Source of the DNA: Hepatocystis sp. ex Piliocolobus tephrosceles
Taxonomy: Eukaryota; Apicomplexa; Aconoidasida; Haemosporida; Plasmodiidae
NCBI GenBank assembly: GCA_902459845.2
Contig: CABPSV020000112.1
Location: forward strand, 1 to 29,134
DNA: 29,134 nucleotides
Direction of reading: 5' to 3'
Shown here: piece by piece, positions 11,901-19,653 of the stretch
How the letters are laid out: every line of letters begins with the position of its first letter
Numbering within the stretch: the stretch's first letter is position 1
Position numbers and translations under genes: made by a program
Notes under the pieces: model-generated
The model's database searches: none
The model's input: the letters and a program-made list of their open reading frames with translations, nothing else
What the model was told of the DNA's origin: nothing

Positions 11901-14900
11901 TATAGTAATATATGATTTATACATAAAACAGTTTACAAAATTAAGAATATTATTAAAAAAAATGTTTATGTATATAAATATTATATACAAAATAATTAAA
12001 TTAGTTAACATGAAAAAAATATTTAATGAACGATATGACTTACATACATGTAAAATGCATGACGTATTTTTTTTTAATTTCTTATATTTTTTTTATCATA
12101 AATATTCTAATAAGTGTCAAAAAGGTAATGGATATATGACCTCCTTATGTAAACAAATGTTTATAAATAAAAAAGACTTGTTAGGTAATTTGAAACAAAA
12201 ACTTGTTACTCTTGAAAATAAAGATTTACAATTTTTGGAACTGTATGAAAAAATGTTTAAAGTAACAAATAAACAACAACAAAAAGTTTTTCAAAATGTT
12301 TTTAAAAATACAAATAATCCATTGGAACCGTCGAATAATATCGATATTGCAATTGCTATGGAACTTGAATATGAGAAAAAAAAAATACAAAAAGAACAGA
12401 AACGGGATGAAGAATCAGAATCAACATCAGAATCAGCATCAGAATCAGAAGAGTTATTGAGAGATGTTGCAGAAGAAGCTCTTAGAAAACTTGCTGAAAG
12501 GATATTAAGAGAAGTTGCATTGATGGTTGCAAATGTGGCTAAAGAGGTGGCAATGGAACAGGCTAAGCATTCAAAAGTGGCATCAAGAGAACAGGTTAAA
12601 CAGTCAAAGGAGGTGACATCAAAGGAAGTGGCATCAAAGGAAGTGGCATCAAAGGAAGTGACATCAAAAGAGGTGGTATCAAAAGAGGTGGTATTAAAAG
12701 AGGTGGTATCAAAGGAACAGGTTAAAAAGTCAAAGGAGGTAACCACAACGGATCGGGAGGTAACCACAACAGATCGAGTTAAACAGTCAAATAATATTGA
12801 ATTAGAAAATAAAACAAACAAAGATACAACCAAAATGGATGATATTAAGAGTAAAGAAAAAGAAATTACTACAGATAATGTGAACACGTATAATAAACTA
12901 AAACAATTATTTAAATATTGTCGATGTATGTGTAACGATAAAAAAAAAGAACTATTTTTTGATCGTACAAATCATAGTGTTGATTGTATATTTAGGTATT
13001 ATACATCTGATGTACATGATGATTTTTGTTATTTAAAAAAAAAATACAATATTTATAATAAGGTGGGTGATATTAGTATGAAGAATAAAAATGTAGAAAC
13101 AAAAGATAAGAATTGTTTTACGTTTAAGAATAAATCCATAGAAGAAGTTATCAATGACGTATGTGGTAAAGAAATAGTAACAATAAACGAATTAGAACAG
13201 TTTTTTTATAAATTACTAAATATGAAAAGAGAAACTTGTGTTTTGTGTATCTGTTTAAGAGTATACTATTTCCGTTTTTTTAATAAATTAAAAAAACAAT
13301 TAACATTTGATACATTAAATAAACAATTCGATTACATTTTTAACAACAATTATTTAAACATTATAAAATCATATAATGTAGATTACACTGTTTACGTAAA
13401 TGGTTTTAAAAATGTATATTTCGATTCCCATGGGCGTGTTAATATGAATAATGTAAGTGTTAACAATAACTGTGGTTGTAATTGTGACAGTAGCTGTAAC
13501 TGTGGCAGTAACTGTAACTGTGGCAATAGCTGTAATTGTGGCAATAGCTGTAACTGTGGCAGTAACTGTAACGATTATAGTAAAACCAATTCAGGACACA
13601 ACTGTCACTGTTCAAACATTCTGAATTACATAAATATTAATAATATAAAATCTTGTTTTATTTATTTTTTACAAAGTATATGGTCATGTTTTGTGTCGGA
13701 TATATTAACGATACCTGAAGAGTTAGAACAACTATATGATATTTTACAAAAAAAAAAAAAAAAAAAAAAAAAAATAAATTTAGTTGGTGACAAAAGTTGG
13801 CAATTTATAAAATTTTTAAAAAGAGAAACTGATAAAACAGTAGAAAATAAATATATACCAACTACTAACACTAGTAATCATAATTTTAACAGTAGAAACA
13901 GTATTAATGATTTGGATGATAACGATTTTATATTTTTCTCAAATAATGATAGTGATGAAGGAGAAATAACTGATGAAAGTATATATAGTGATAATTTTAA
14001 CCAGGTTAGTAAGAGCATTAGTAATGCTAATCAAAACGATGTAACTGATGTAGTTGAAAAAGGTGAAAAAGGTAATATAATGCAAGAAGCATTTGTTTTA
14101 TCTAATTTTTTGTTTTTGGATGTAGAAGAAACAAAAAGAAGTATGTCGACACAAGACAAAAATTGTATTATAAGAAAAGGAATTACTAACAATGGTTTAG
14201 ATCAAAATGGACATCATCCGAACAATCGAATTGACAATAACTGTGCTTATTCTCTATTTAATAATACTACTGATATTAATGAACAAAATAATAATAATGT
14301 TATGACTGGGCAAGAAAAATGTGTCGATTTTAGTATTAAGAACAAAAATATGAGCAAAAGTAATGAAAAGGATGACGAAACGGATGACGAAACGGGTGAT
14401 GAAACGGATGACGAAACGGATGATGAAACGGATGACGAAACGGGTGATGAAACAGATGACGAAACAAGTGACGAAACAGTTTGCGCAATAAGTGATGTGA
14501 ATAAAAAAAAAAACGAAACTAAAAAAAAAGTATCAAAGTACCAACCATTCGATTTAAATATATTAAGTCAAGATGAGTTGAACAACTATATATCGAACAA
14601 TAAAGACATTCGCACTTTAAAAAAAAAATTAAAAAACCAGTTTGAGAATGAGGACTTAGTAAATCTTATGCAGCAATTTTGTTTTAAAAAATTGATACTA
14701 GCAAAAAACAAAAAAGATTACATAAAAGAAGTGATTAAAGTAAAAAAGAGAAACAGTAATCGGTCTAATGCCGTTGAACTTAGTACTGCTCAATCTACCA
14801 ATAGTTTGACTGAAGAAGTGATACGAAATGAAAATTTGAACAAGGATAATGCATTATTAAATACGTCAAAAGTTAACGTACATCCGACTGTAAACGAAGT

Positions 14901-17900
14901 TGATAATAGTGAGAATCAGAACAAAAATACAATCGAAGAGGATGGCTCTTCTTGTATTATATCAAATAATGGCACAAATAATGGCACAAATAATGGCACA
15001 AATAATGGCNNNNNNNNNNNNNNNNNNNNNNNNNNNNNNNNNNNNNNNNNNNNNNNNNNNNNNNNNNNNNNNNNNAATAATGGCACAAATAATGGCACAA
15101 ATAATGGCACAAATAATGGCACAAATAATGGCACAAATAATGGCACAAATAATGGCACAAATAAGGGCACAAATAAGGGCACAAATAAGGGCACAAATAA
15201 GGGCACAAATAAGGGTACAAATAATGGAACAACTGATGGAACAAATAATGGAACAACTGATGGAACAACTGATGGAACAAATAGTGTAAGTAGCTATCGT
15301 TTGTGTGGTAATCGTATGAGTACAAAACGTTTAAATGCAAAACGTTTAAATGCAAGACGAGGTGATATTAGTCGTATTCTTACTAATTATATAAGTACCT
15401 ACAACCGAAACAATAACAACAACGAGCGTAACTATACTGATCGTAGCAATAATAACCGTAACAATACTAATCGCAATAACAATAACGGAAGAAAAAATCG
15501 AAACAGTGTAACATTAAGTAATAATGTTGATAGTGGAGAAAACGATACGATTGACGAAAGTTTTATTTCTAGTTTTTATTTAATGTTGAAAGTTCTTAAG
15601 GATAATTTAGGTCAAACCTTTGTTGAAAGTAATAGTAATGGAAATCTTGATAGTACCAATTGTGAGCGTGCAAAATCAAATTTTTTAAAAGACAAAGTTC
15701 TTGTTCCATCTGTACATAGAGTGATTGAACTTATGCAAAAAGATAACATACATAATATAAATGAAATAAAATGTTTATTGATTAAGTATGGTTACGATAT
15801 ACGTAGATCTTATCATGGTATAGATTTAATGTTTTTTTATTTAAACAAAATAACTGGTATAAATGTAAATGTTATGATCGATACAAATTATGAAAATAAT
15901 AAAACAATATATGAAGTTTTGTTAAATAATTTTAAATTATTGAATTATGAAGAAGTAGAAAATAGTTTTTATATAATTAATTATTTAATAGACACATTTG
16001 AATACATTGATTTTAATTATATATATAAGAAATATGAATCATTTTTTAAATTTACTAATTTAATGTTTACTGTAAATAATGTTTTTAATGATGTAAACAA
16101 TGATCTAACCGAATCATTTGTTACCCCCTTTTTTGATGTATTAAATAATTTATTTTGTTTTGGTTTAGGTTTAGTAGATAATAATATATGGGAAAATAAA
16201 CAAGTAGTCCAAGTGAATAAATTAAAATATATGTTTGAAGAGTTGTATAAAACAATTGGTACACTGTTCATAATTGATCAACAAATTATTCATTCTCCAA
16301 AAGACATGTTTCAATTTGTTTCTTATAATAACTATTTTTGGTATATATTATATAAACAGTACAACTTATTTTTAACAAATTACGATATAACAAAAAAAAA
16401 TAATTGTCATCTTTTTAATTTTTATTTGTATCATTTTTTTAATTATGTATTTGAGTTTCCATTAGATAACTTTTTTAAAATACAAAATAAATTACCTATG
16501 CATATGGAAGTAGTAGTGGAACAGTTATTTGATAAGTTGCAATTTTTAAATAAAAATGATAAAACATTATTTAAAATTATTTTACGTTTTTTATTACAAG
16601 AAAAAAATCATTTTTACAATTATTTTTATAATTCCCAGTCGTCTATATTAATGTTTAACGTTATTATGTCCTATAACAATGTTTGTTTGAATAATGCAAA
16701 AGATGAGTTGTTTTCGAATACGTACACACCGTTGAATTGTTATGGCGGTGGAGTGGTGAATATGTTCAGTAGTGCATGTTTAAAAGCTGACAAGGGATTA
16801 GAACAAAACGACATCCACAAAAATGTTTTATCCCTTTTAAACAACGACACAATTTTAACCGAAACAGAAGATATAAACGTAATAAAAACTACGAAATCGT
16901 TTTATTTAAATAATACATTATACAACTTGAATTATATGATCGATTCAGATTACCCAAACAGATTTGTAAACTATCATAATTCGAACATAAATAGCAAAGT
17001 GTTTTACAATTTTTATAATAAACCTATAATAAATATAAATAAAAAAGAAAATAATAAATTATTGAATATATATTTAACATGTATATATAATCATAATGAA
17101 CAATTCAGAAATATAAATAATTTATTTTATATATACAGTAACTACTTTTATAATTTTTTAAATATGTTTATGTTTTTTGATGAAAATAGGGACTTGTTTC
17201 ATTCTTTGTTTAAGCTTAGATTTGAAAATGACATGGCAAAAGAGTTAGATGATTTTTTTAACAACTACAAATTAAGGGATAATACTATAACTGGTACAAA
17301 TTTGTCTACTGATATGATCGGGTTAGACATAGATCCAAGCATGATATCACAGGATGTTGTAATAGAACAGGCTAATAAACTAACGAGTGGTGTACTGCAA
17401 ATAAGAGATGCACAACAAACGAGTGATGCACAACAAACAAGTGATACACAACAAACAAGTGATACACAACAAATAAGAGATGTACAACGAACTGAAGACA
17501 ATAAACGACTAGCTAGCACCTTACCCAAATCACAAACAAAATACGACTATGCTATTCATAACTGTGTTAGCGATGTATACTATTTATATGATGGTATAAT
17601 ATACGATAAAAATGAAGCAGATAATATGATTTATTATTTTAAAAAAAACAAAGCATATTTACAATTTATAGATAATAATAACATAAACGAAAAAGGAGAA
17701 TATGAATTTTTATATAGTAATAGTAATAATAACCCAAATAAATACAATAATAAAATATTATTAAAAAAGCAAAAAAATGTTAGTAATATTCGTCGTATTC
17801 ATATTGGTGGAAAATGTTACAGTACTTATAACTTTAAAAATATACAATATGGATTTACAAATAATAATGATATTTTTAAAAAGAATACAAGCAACAGTAT

Positions 17901-18377
17901 AAATAAATCAAATACAAATAAGAAGTCTACACATGTAACAACTACAAGTTCTACTAAAAAAAACAATATGCAAGAAAATAAAACAAAAGATCATTCAAAT
18001 ACTTTTAAAAATAAAAATAATCATAAAAAAAAAAAAAATGAAAAAAATGATGAATCTATTATACAACAACCAGAATTAGAAAAAGACATAATGAATATAA
18101 ATTTTATGACTAATGAATATTTAGGAGCAGTATTATCTTCTTTTTTTTATTCTCGACCTACACTGTGTAATCAAAAGGGTTATAATATGACTACTGCGGC
18201 ATCAACATCTGCAACGTCTAACTTTTCTACAGATGTAAGTAATACGACTACATCGGCAGTAACAACAGTACCAGAAATGTCAGTAACAACAGGAATTGTA
18301 AAAACAATAGCAAAAGAAGGAACAACAAAAATAATAGGAAAAGAAGGAACAATAAAAACAACAGAAACAATACCACC

Positions 18378-18409
<32 letters not shown>

Positions 18410-19347
18410 CAACAGCTGCATTAAAAGTAGTTGGAAAATCGAAAATGGGTTCTAATACAATTACTGGAACATCACAAAATGAAGTGATAGATACTAATAT
18501 GACAACATCTAATGATACCAACAAATTAAACAGTTGTAATAATATAATAAGTACCATGTCAGAATGTAAACATTCCAATTTAAGTAATATACCTTCATCA
18601 ACAGAACCAGTAAAACATTACCAAATCTCTTTAATATTAAGTACCGACTTTTATAACATTAAAGGAGTTAATATAGAAAATAAAATTTGTTCTCATAGAA
18701 TCTTTTGTGTTAATCAGGTACTGAAAGACAATAAGGGTAGATTATCTAATTTTAAAGTATTCCATTTGTATAACATTTTTTTAAAAATGATTGATTTGTA
18801 TTATGAAAAAAGATATACTACTTCAAGTATTTATAATAACAGTAATCAATGTACCAAAAATGAAAATTGTGATGGTAGTGTTAACAATATTTATAACAAT
18901 AACGATATTAGTAACGATATTAGTAACAATATTAGTAACATACTAAAAGAGATAAAAGAAAAAACGAAAAAAAAAATTATAAAAGATATCGATTCCCAAT
19001 ATGATGAAGATTTATATTATAAAATAAAAATGTATACACCATCATACGGTTTTTTATTATATACAATTAAAAAAGATTATGATAAAAAAAGTAAAAATAA
19101 AATTGTTTTTATGAATTTATATTCGGATTTAGAAATATATATAGATGATAAAAAAAATATGATGAATAAGTCTGACTTGAATGTACTCCTAGTTCCGATA
19201 GCTTCAAATATAGTCATAAATAAATTAAATGGAAACTTAAATTTGTTTAATGATAGTGATTATCCGTTATTAACATTTAAGTATTTAACACCAACGTTTG
19301 AGTTGGTTTGTATAGGTAGGCAAAAAAAAAAAAAAAAAAATAAATAA
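1..19347 (+). CDS. Giant MATH + divergent USP-type (USP7-like) ubiquitin hydrolase homologue, 5' partial
   Basis: The frame is open from base 1 with no stop until TAA at 19345, so the start lies upstream; ATG 301 is only the first Met inside the window. 6448 codons are visible. In order: TTGN repeats, a four-Cys ribbon (1843-1902), a MATH domain (about 4234-4620), then USP blocks: Cys box (Cys codon 5716), ALQRIFF helix (about 6898-6942), a QxDAxE-like box at 7822, palm strands (8380-8560 and 9190-9300), His box (His 9709, Trp 9862) and the terminal LLLYE strand (about 10951-10968). USP7-type enzymes remove ubiquitin from substrates that the MATH domain recruits. Here the usual catalytic domain of about 350 residues is spread over about 1770 codons by low-complexity inserts, and the triad acid is Tyr-Lys-Asn, so activity is doubtful. 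The C-terminal 2800 residues are unrecognised. The frame may be spliced to the downstream frame. MATH is a firm call; USP rests on visual alignment to remembered USP7. Confidence 0.72.
1666..1806 (+). repeat. 12-bp array encoding Asp-Gly-(Asn/Asp)-Ser
   Basis: About 11.75 units of GATGGTRATAGC. The Asn and Asp variants occur in small blocks (NN, DD, NN, DDDD), suggesting duplication of two-unit segments. It makes an acidic, flexible linker just before the four-Cys ribbon. Confidence 0.95.
1843..1902 (+). other. Four-cysteine zinc-ribbon-like motif in the giant MATH/USP protein
   Basis: Cysteines at codons 1843, 1852, 1891 and 1900 form C-x2-C-x12-C-x2-C. They sit just after the DGNS array and start a globular, probably helical Lys-rich stretch that runs to about 2165. 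The spacing suits a single zinc ribbon or half a B-box. No RING partner is visible, so the function is unknown. Confidence 0.5.
2452..2523 (+). repeat. 18-bp array encoding Asn-Ser-Lys-(Tyr/His)-Ser-Lys
   Basis: Four units; the first two carry Tyr and the last two His. The array is basic and in frame with the giant CDS. Confidence 0.92.
2770..2823 (+). repeat. 18-bp array encoding Leu-Tyr-Thr-Phe-Arg-Asp, 3 units
   Basis: Three near-identical copies (the third starts with Phe). Unlike most repeats here it is hydrophobic and aromatic, and sits in a globular-looking stretch. Confidence 0.92.
2926..3020 (+). repeat. Ser-Asn-Gly-Gly-rich imperfect 12-bp repeats
   Basis: AGTAATGGAGGC-type units with substitutions (SNAS, SNER, TNGG). 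It is a flexible linker in the giant CDS. Confidence 0.85.
3136..3240 (+). repeat. Diverged 15-bp repeat, seven units of (His/Tyr)-(Arg/Lys)-Ser-x-(Ile/Val/Leu)
   Basis: Seven consecutive pentads keep an aromatic/His, a basic residue, Ser or Asn, a variable residue and an aliphatic one (YRSCI, HRSCV, HRSGI, YRSRL, HKSSV, HKNSI, FKNRI). Codons have drifted more than in the other arrays, so this is an older repeat that may be under selection. Confidence 0.8.
3388..3546 (+). repeat. 15-bp array encoding Asp-(Lys/Glu)-Lys-(Arg/Lys)-(Ala/Thr)
   Basis: About 10.5 units. The array is graded: DKKRA and DKKRT first, then DKKKT, then DEKKT. It is highly charged, and other frames are also open here only because the unit lacks stops. 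Confidence 0.95.
4234..4620 (+). other. MATH (TRAF-type) domain
   Basis: The order of conserved elements fits MATH: FYFKLVLYPRGN (core strand plus the Pro-x-Gly turn), DFISIYIEA (the usual LSLYLE strand), WVFPNTRFQIVVHNF, then the HWSFSN segment at 4477-4494, and GFLDE before LLVKGKVKI. Human USP7 has DWGFSN at the equivalent place (from memory), the segment that binds P/A/ExxS peptides. In this protein Asp-Trp-Gly has become His-Trp-Ser. MATH domains bind partner proteins. The preceding conserved stretch from about 3820 (RPRDFDTSSFPRM) may be an N-terminal extension of the same fold. Confidence 0.82.
4876..5124 (+). repeat. 15-bp array encoding Asn-(Lys/Glu)-Asn-Ala-Thr, 16 units plus a partial
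   Basis: AACAAAAATGCTACT repeats; the 3' units switch to GAA for AAA and to GCC/ACC codons. It lies between the MATH domain and the USP Cys box. Confidence 0.97.
6478..6747 (+). repeat. 18-bp array encoding Asn-Asn-Gln-Ala-(Glu/Lys)-(Ser/Arg), 15 units
   Basis: Fifteen exact-length units with zoned variants: AKS in the proximal half, AER/VER alternating in the middle, AES at the end. It sits inside the USP domain, between the Cys box and the ALQR helix. Confidence 0.97.
7555..7617 (+). repeat. 21-bp array encoding Val-Val-Gly-Lys-Ser-Cys-Asn, 3 units
   Basis: Three units; preceding Cys residues at 7519-7540 make the local region Cys-rich (about nine Cys). A 16-residue Thr-rich run follows at 7624-7671. 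Confidence 0.88.
7624..7671 (+). repeat. Thr-rich ACT/ACC run
   Basis: A compound ACT/ACC trinucleotide tract encoding mostly Thr with one Ala-Pro interruption, in the same USP insert as the VVGKSCN repeat. Confidence 0.85.
8881..8973 (+). repeat. Asn/Ser tract: four Ser-Ser-Asn-Asn-Asn units then a poly-Asn run
   Basis: The 15-bp unit AGCAGTAATAATAAT repeats and decays into ten AAT codons. A short Cys cluster (CCSCNC) immediately precedes it. Confidence 0.93.
10207..10548 (+). repeat. 18-bp array encoding Glu-(Glu/Gln)-Glu-Lys-(Gly/Arg)-(Thr/Asp), 19 units
   Basis: Exactly 19 units. The 5' part is EEEKGT; a mixed middle contains a duplicated 54-bp three-unit block (EEEKRD, EEENGD, EQENGI/D); the 3' part is homogenised EQEKRD. 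It lies between the USP His box and the last USP strand. Confidence 0.97.
12604..12723 (+). repeat. 15-bp array encoding Ser-Lys-Glu-Val-(Ala/Thr/Val)
   Basis: About 7-8 units of TCAAAGGAAGTGGCA, flanked by related EQVKQSKE and EQVKKSKE copies and followed by a two-copy VTTTDRE repeat. A Ser/Glu run (12415-12453) and an Ala/Glu/Leu/Val-rich, likely helical segment precede it. Confidence 0.93.
13471..13572 (+). repeat. 18-bp Cys-x-Cys array encoding Ser-Cys-Asn-Cys-Gly-(Asn/Ser)
   Basis: Twelve cysteines in 34 residues, mostly as CNC pairs separated by G-[SN]-[SN]. A further CHC follows at about 13603. The density and CxC spacing resemble metallothionein, but there is no homology evidence. 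Confidence 0.92.
13748..13774 (+). repeat. A27 homopolymer encoding poly-Lys
   Basis: 27 consecutive A within the ORF; the frame is open on both sides, so the assembled length is a plausible multiple. It is a likely site of sequencing, replication or transcription slippage. Confidence 0.97.
14371..14478 (+). repeat. 12-bp array encoding (Asp/Gly/Ser)-Asp-Glu-Thr, 9 units
   Basis: Nine exact-length units of GATGACGAAACG with DDET, GDET and SDET variants; strongly acidic. Confidence 0.96.
14965..15279 (+). repeat. 12-bp array encoding Asn-Asn-Gly-Thr, interrupted by an assembly gap
   Basis: AATAATGGCACA units, shifting 3' to NKGT (AATAAGGGCACA), then NNGT and TDGT with GGA codons. The true copy number is unknown because of the N run. 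Every NNGT offers an Asn-x-Thr pattern, but nothing shows that the protein enters the secretory pathway. Confidence 0.95.
15010..15075. other. Assembly gap of 66 N
   Basis: 66 consecutive N inside the NNGT array. The frame is kept (22 codons), but the 12-bp repeat phase is not: the copy after the gap is 3 bases out of register with the copy before it, so 66 is probably an estimated size. Confidence 0.99.
17410..17499 (+). repeat. 18-bp array encoding (Ala/Thr)-Gln-Gln-Thr-Ser-Asp, 5 units
   Basis: Five units; the last two have diverged (TQQIRD, VQRTED). In frame with the giant CDS. Confidence 0.93.
18373..18414 (+). repeat. Compound CCA/ACA tract encoding Pro7-Thr7
   Basis: Seven CCA codons run straight into seven ACA codons, as if one C-to-A change was spread by slippage. 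A Thr/Val/Lys-rich linker surrounds it. Confidence 0.95.
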
Positions 19348-19552
19348 AATAATTGAAATAAGTTGAACATACTACATACTACATGCTACATGTTACGTGC
19401 AAAAAAAAAAGTACTGATTACATGAGAAAATATGTGAAAGTGCCTTTTTTTTACTACTACTACTATCTTTACTACTACTACTACTACTACTACTACTATC
19501 TTTACTACTTCTTGTATGCGTTTCAAAATATGTACAAACATACATACAACAC

Positions 19553-19593
<41 letters not shown>

Positions 19594-19648
19594 CCTTTTG
19601 TTTACATTTTAATTTTACACTCGCGCAATTTTTCCCCACATTCGTTAG
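19316..19648 (+). other. Candidate 333-nt intron joining the two giant reading frames
   Basis: The donor ATAG/GTAGGC begins at 19316, 31 bp before the upstream stop. The acceptor is TTTTTCCCCACATTCGTTAG, ending at 19648. No AG dinucleotide occurs between 19440 and 19647, an AG exclusion zone typical of a real 3' splice site. Exon phase is preserved: a G before the donor joins GT to make a Gly codon, and both reading frames continue. The length is 111 x 3. The poly-Lys tail of the upstream ORF would then be read-through into the intron. The alternative is that this is intergenic DNA with gene 1's poly(A) site and gene 2's promoter. The donor is not a strong consensus. Confidence 0.45.
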
Positions 19649-19653
19649 GTATA
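19348..19653. other. Non-coding 306-bp spacer (intergenic or intron)
   Basis: This is the only stretch between long reading frames. It holds an (ACT)n tract at about 19452-19507, an AT then GT dinucleotide tract at about 19552-19593, and a pyrimidine-rich stretch ending at 19648. GC is about 29% by hand count, at least as high as the globular coding sequence. A 93-codon + strand ORF here is made of these microsatellites and is not credible. I see no tRNA or other RNA gene, and no clear poly(A) signal beyond AATAAA-like A/T runs just after the stop. Confidence 0.6.

Noticed and set aside
14965..15279. NNGT and TTGN arrays as N-glycosylated surface-protein repeats
   Set aside because: No signal peptide or membrane segment is visible in the window, and the recognisable domains are cytosolic or nuclear types.
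19516..19653. Alternative in-frame upstream ATG for the pseudouridine synthase frame
   Set aside because: It would add 46 residues largely encoded by AT/GT dinucleotide repeats; ATG 19654 has a better context, or neither is a start if the intron is real.
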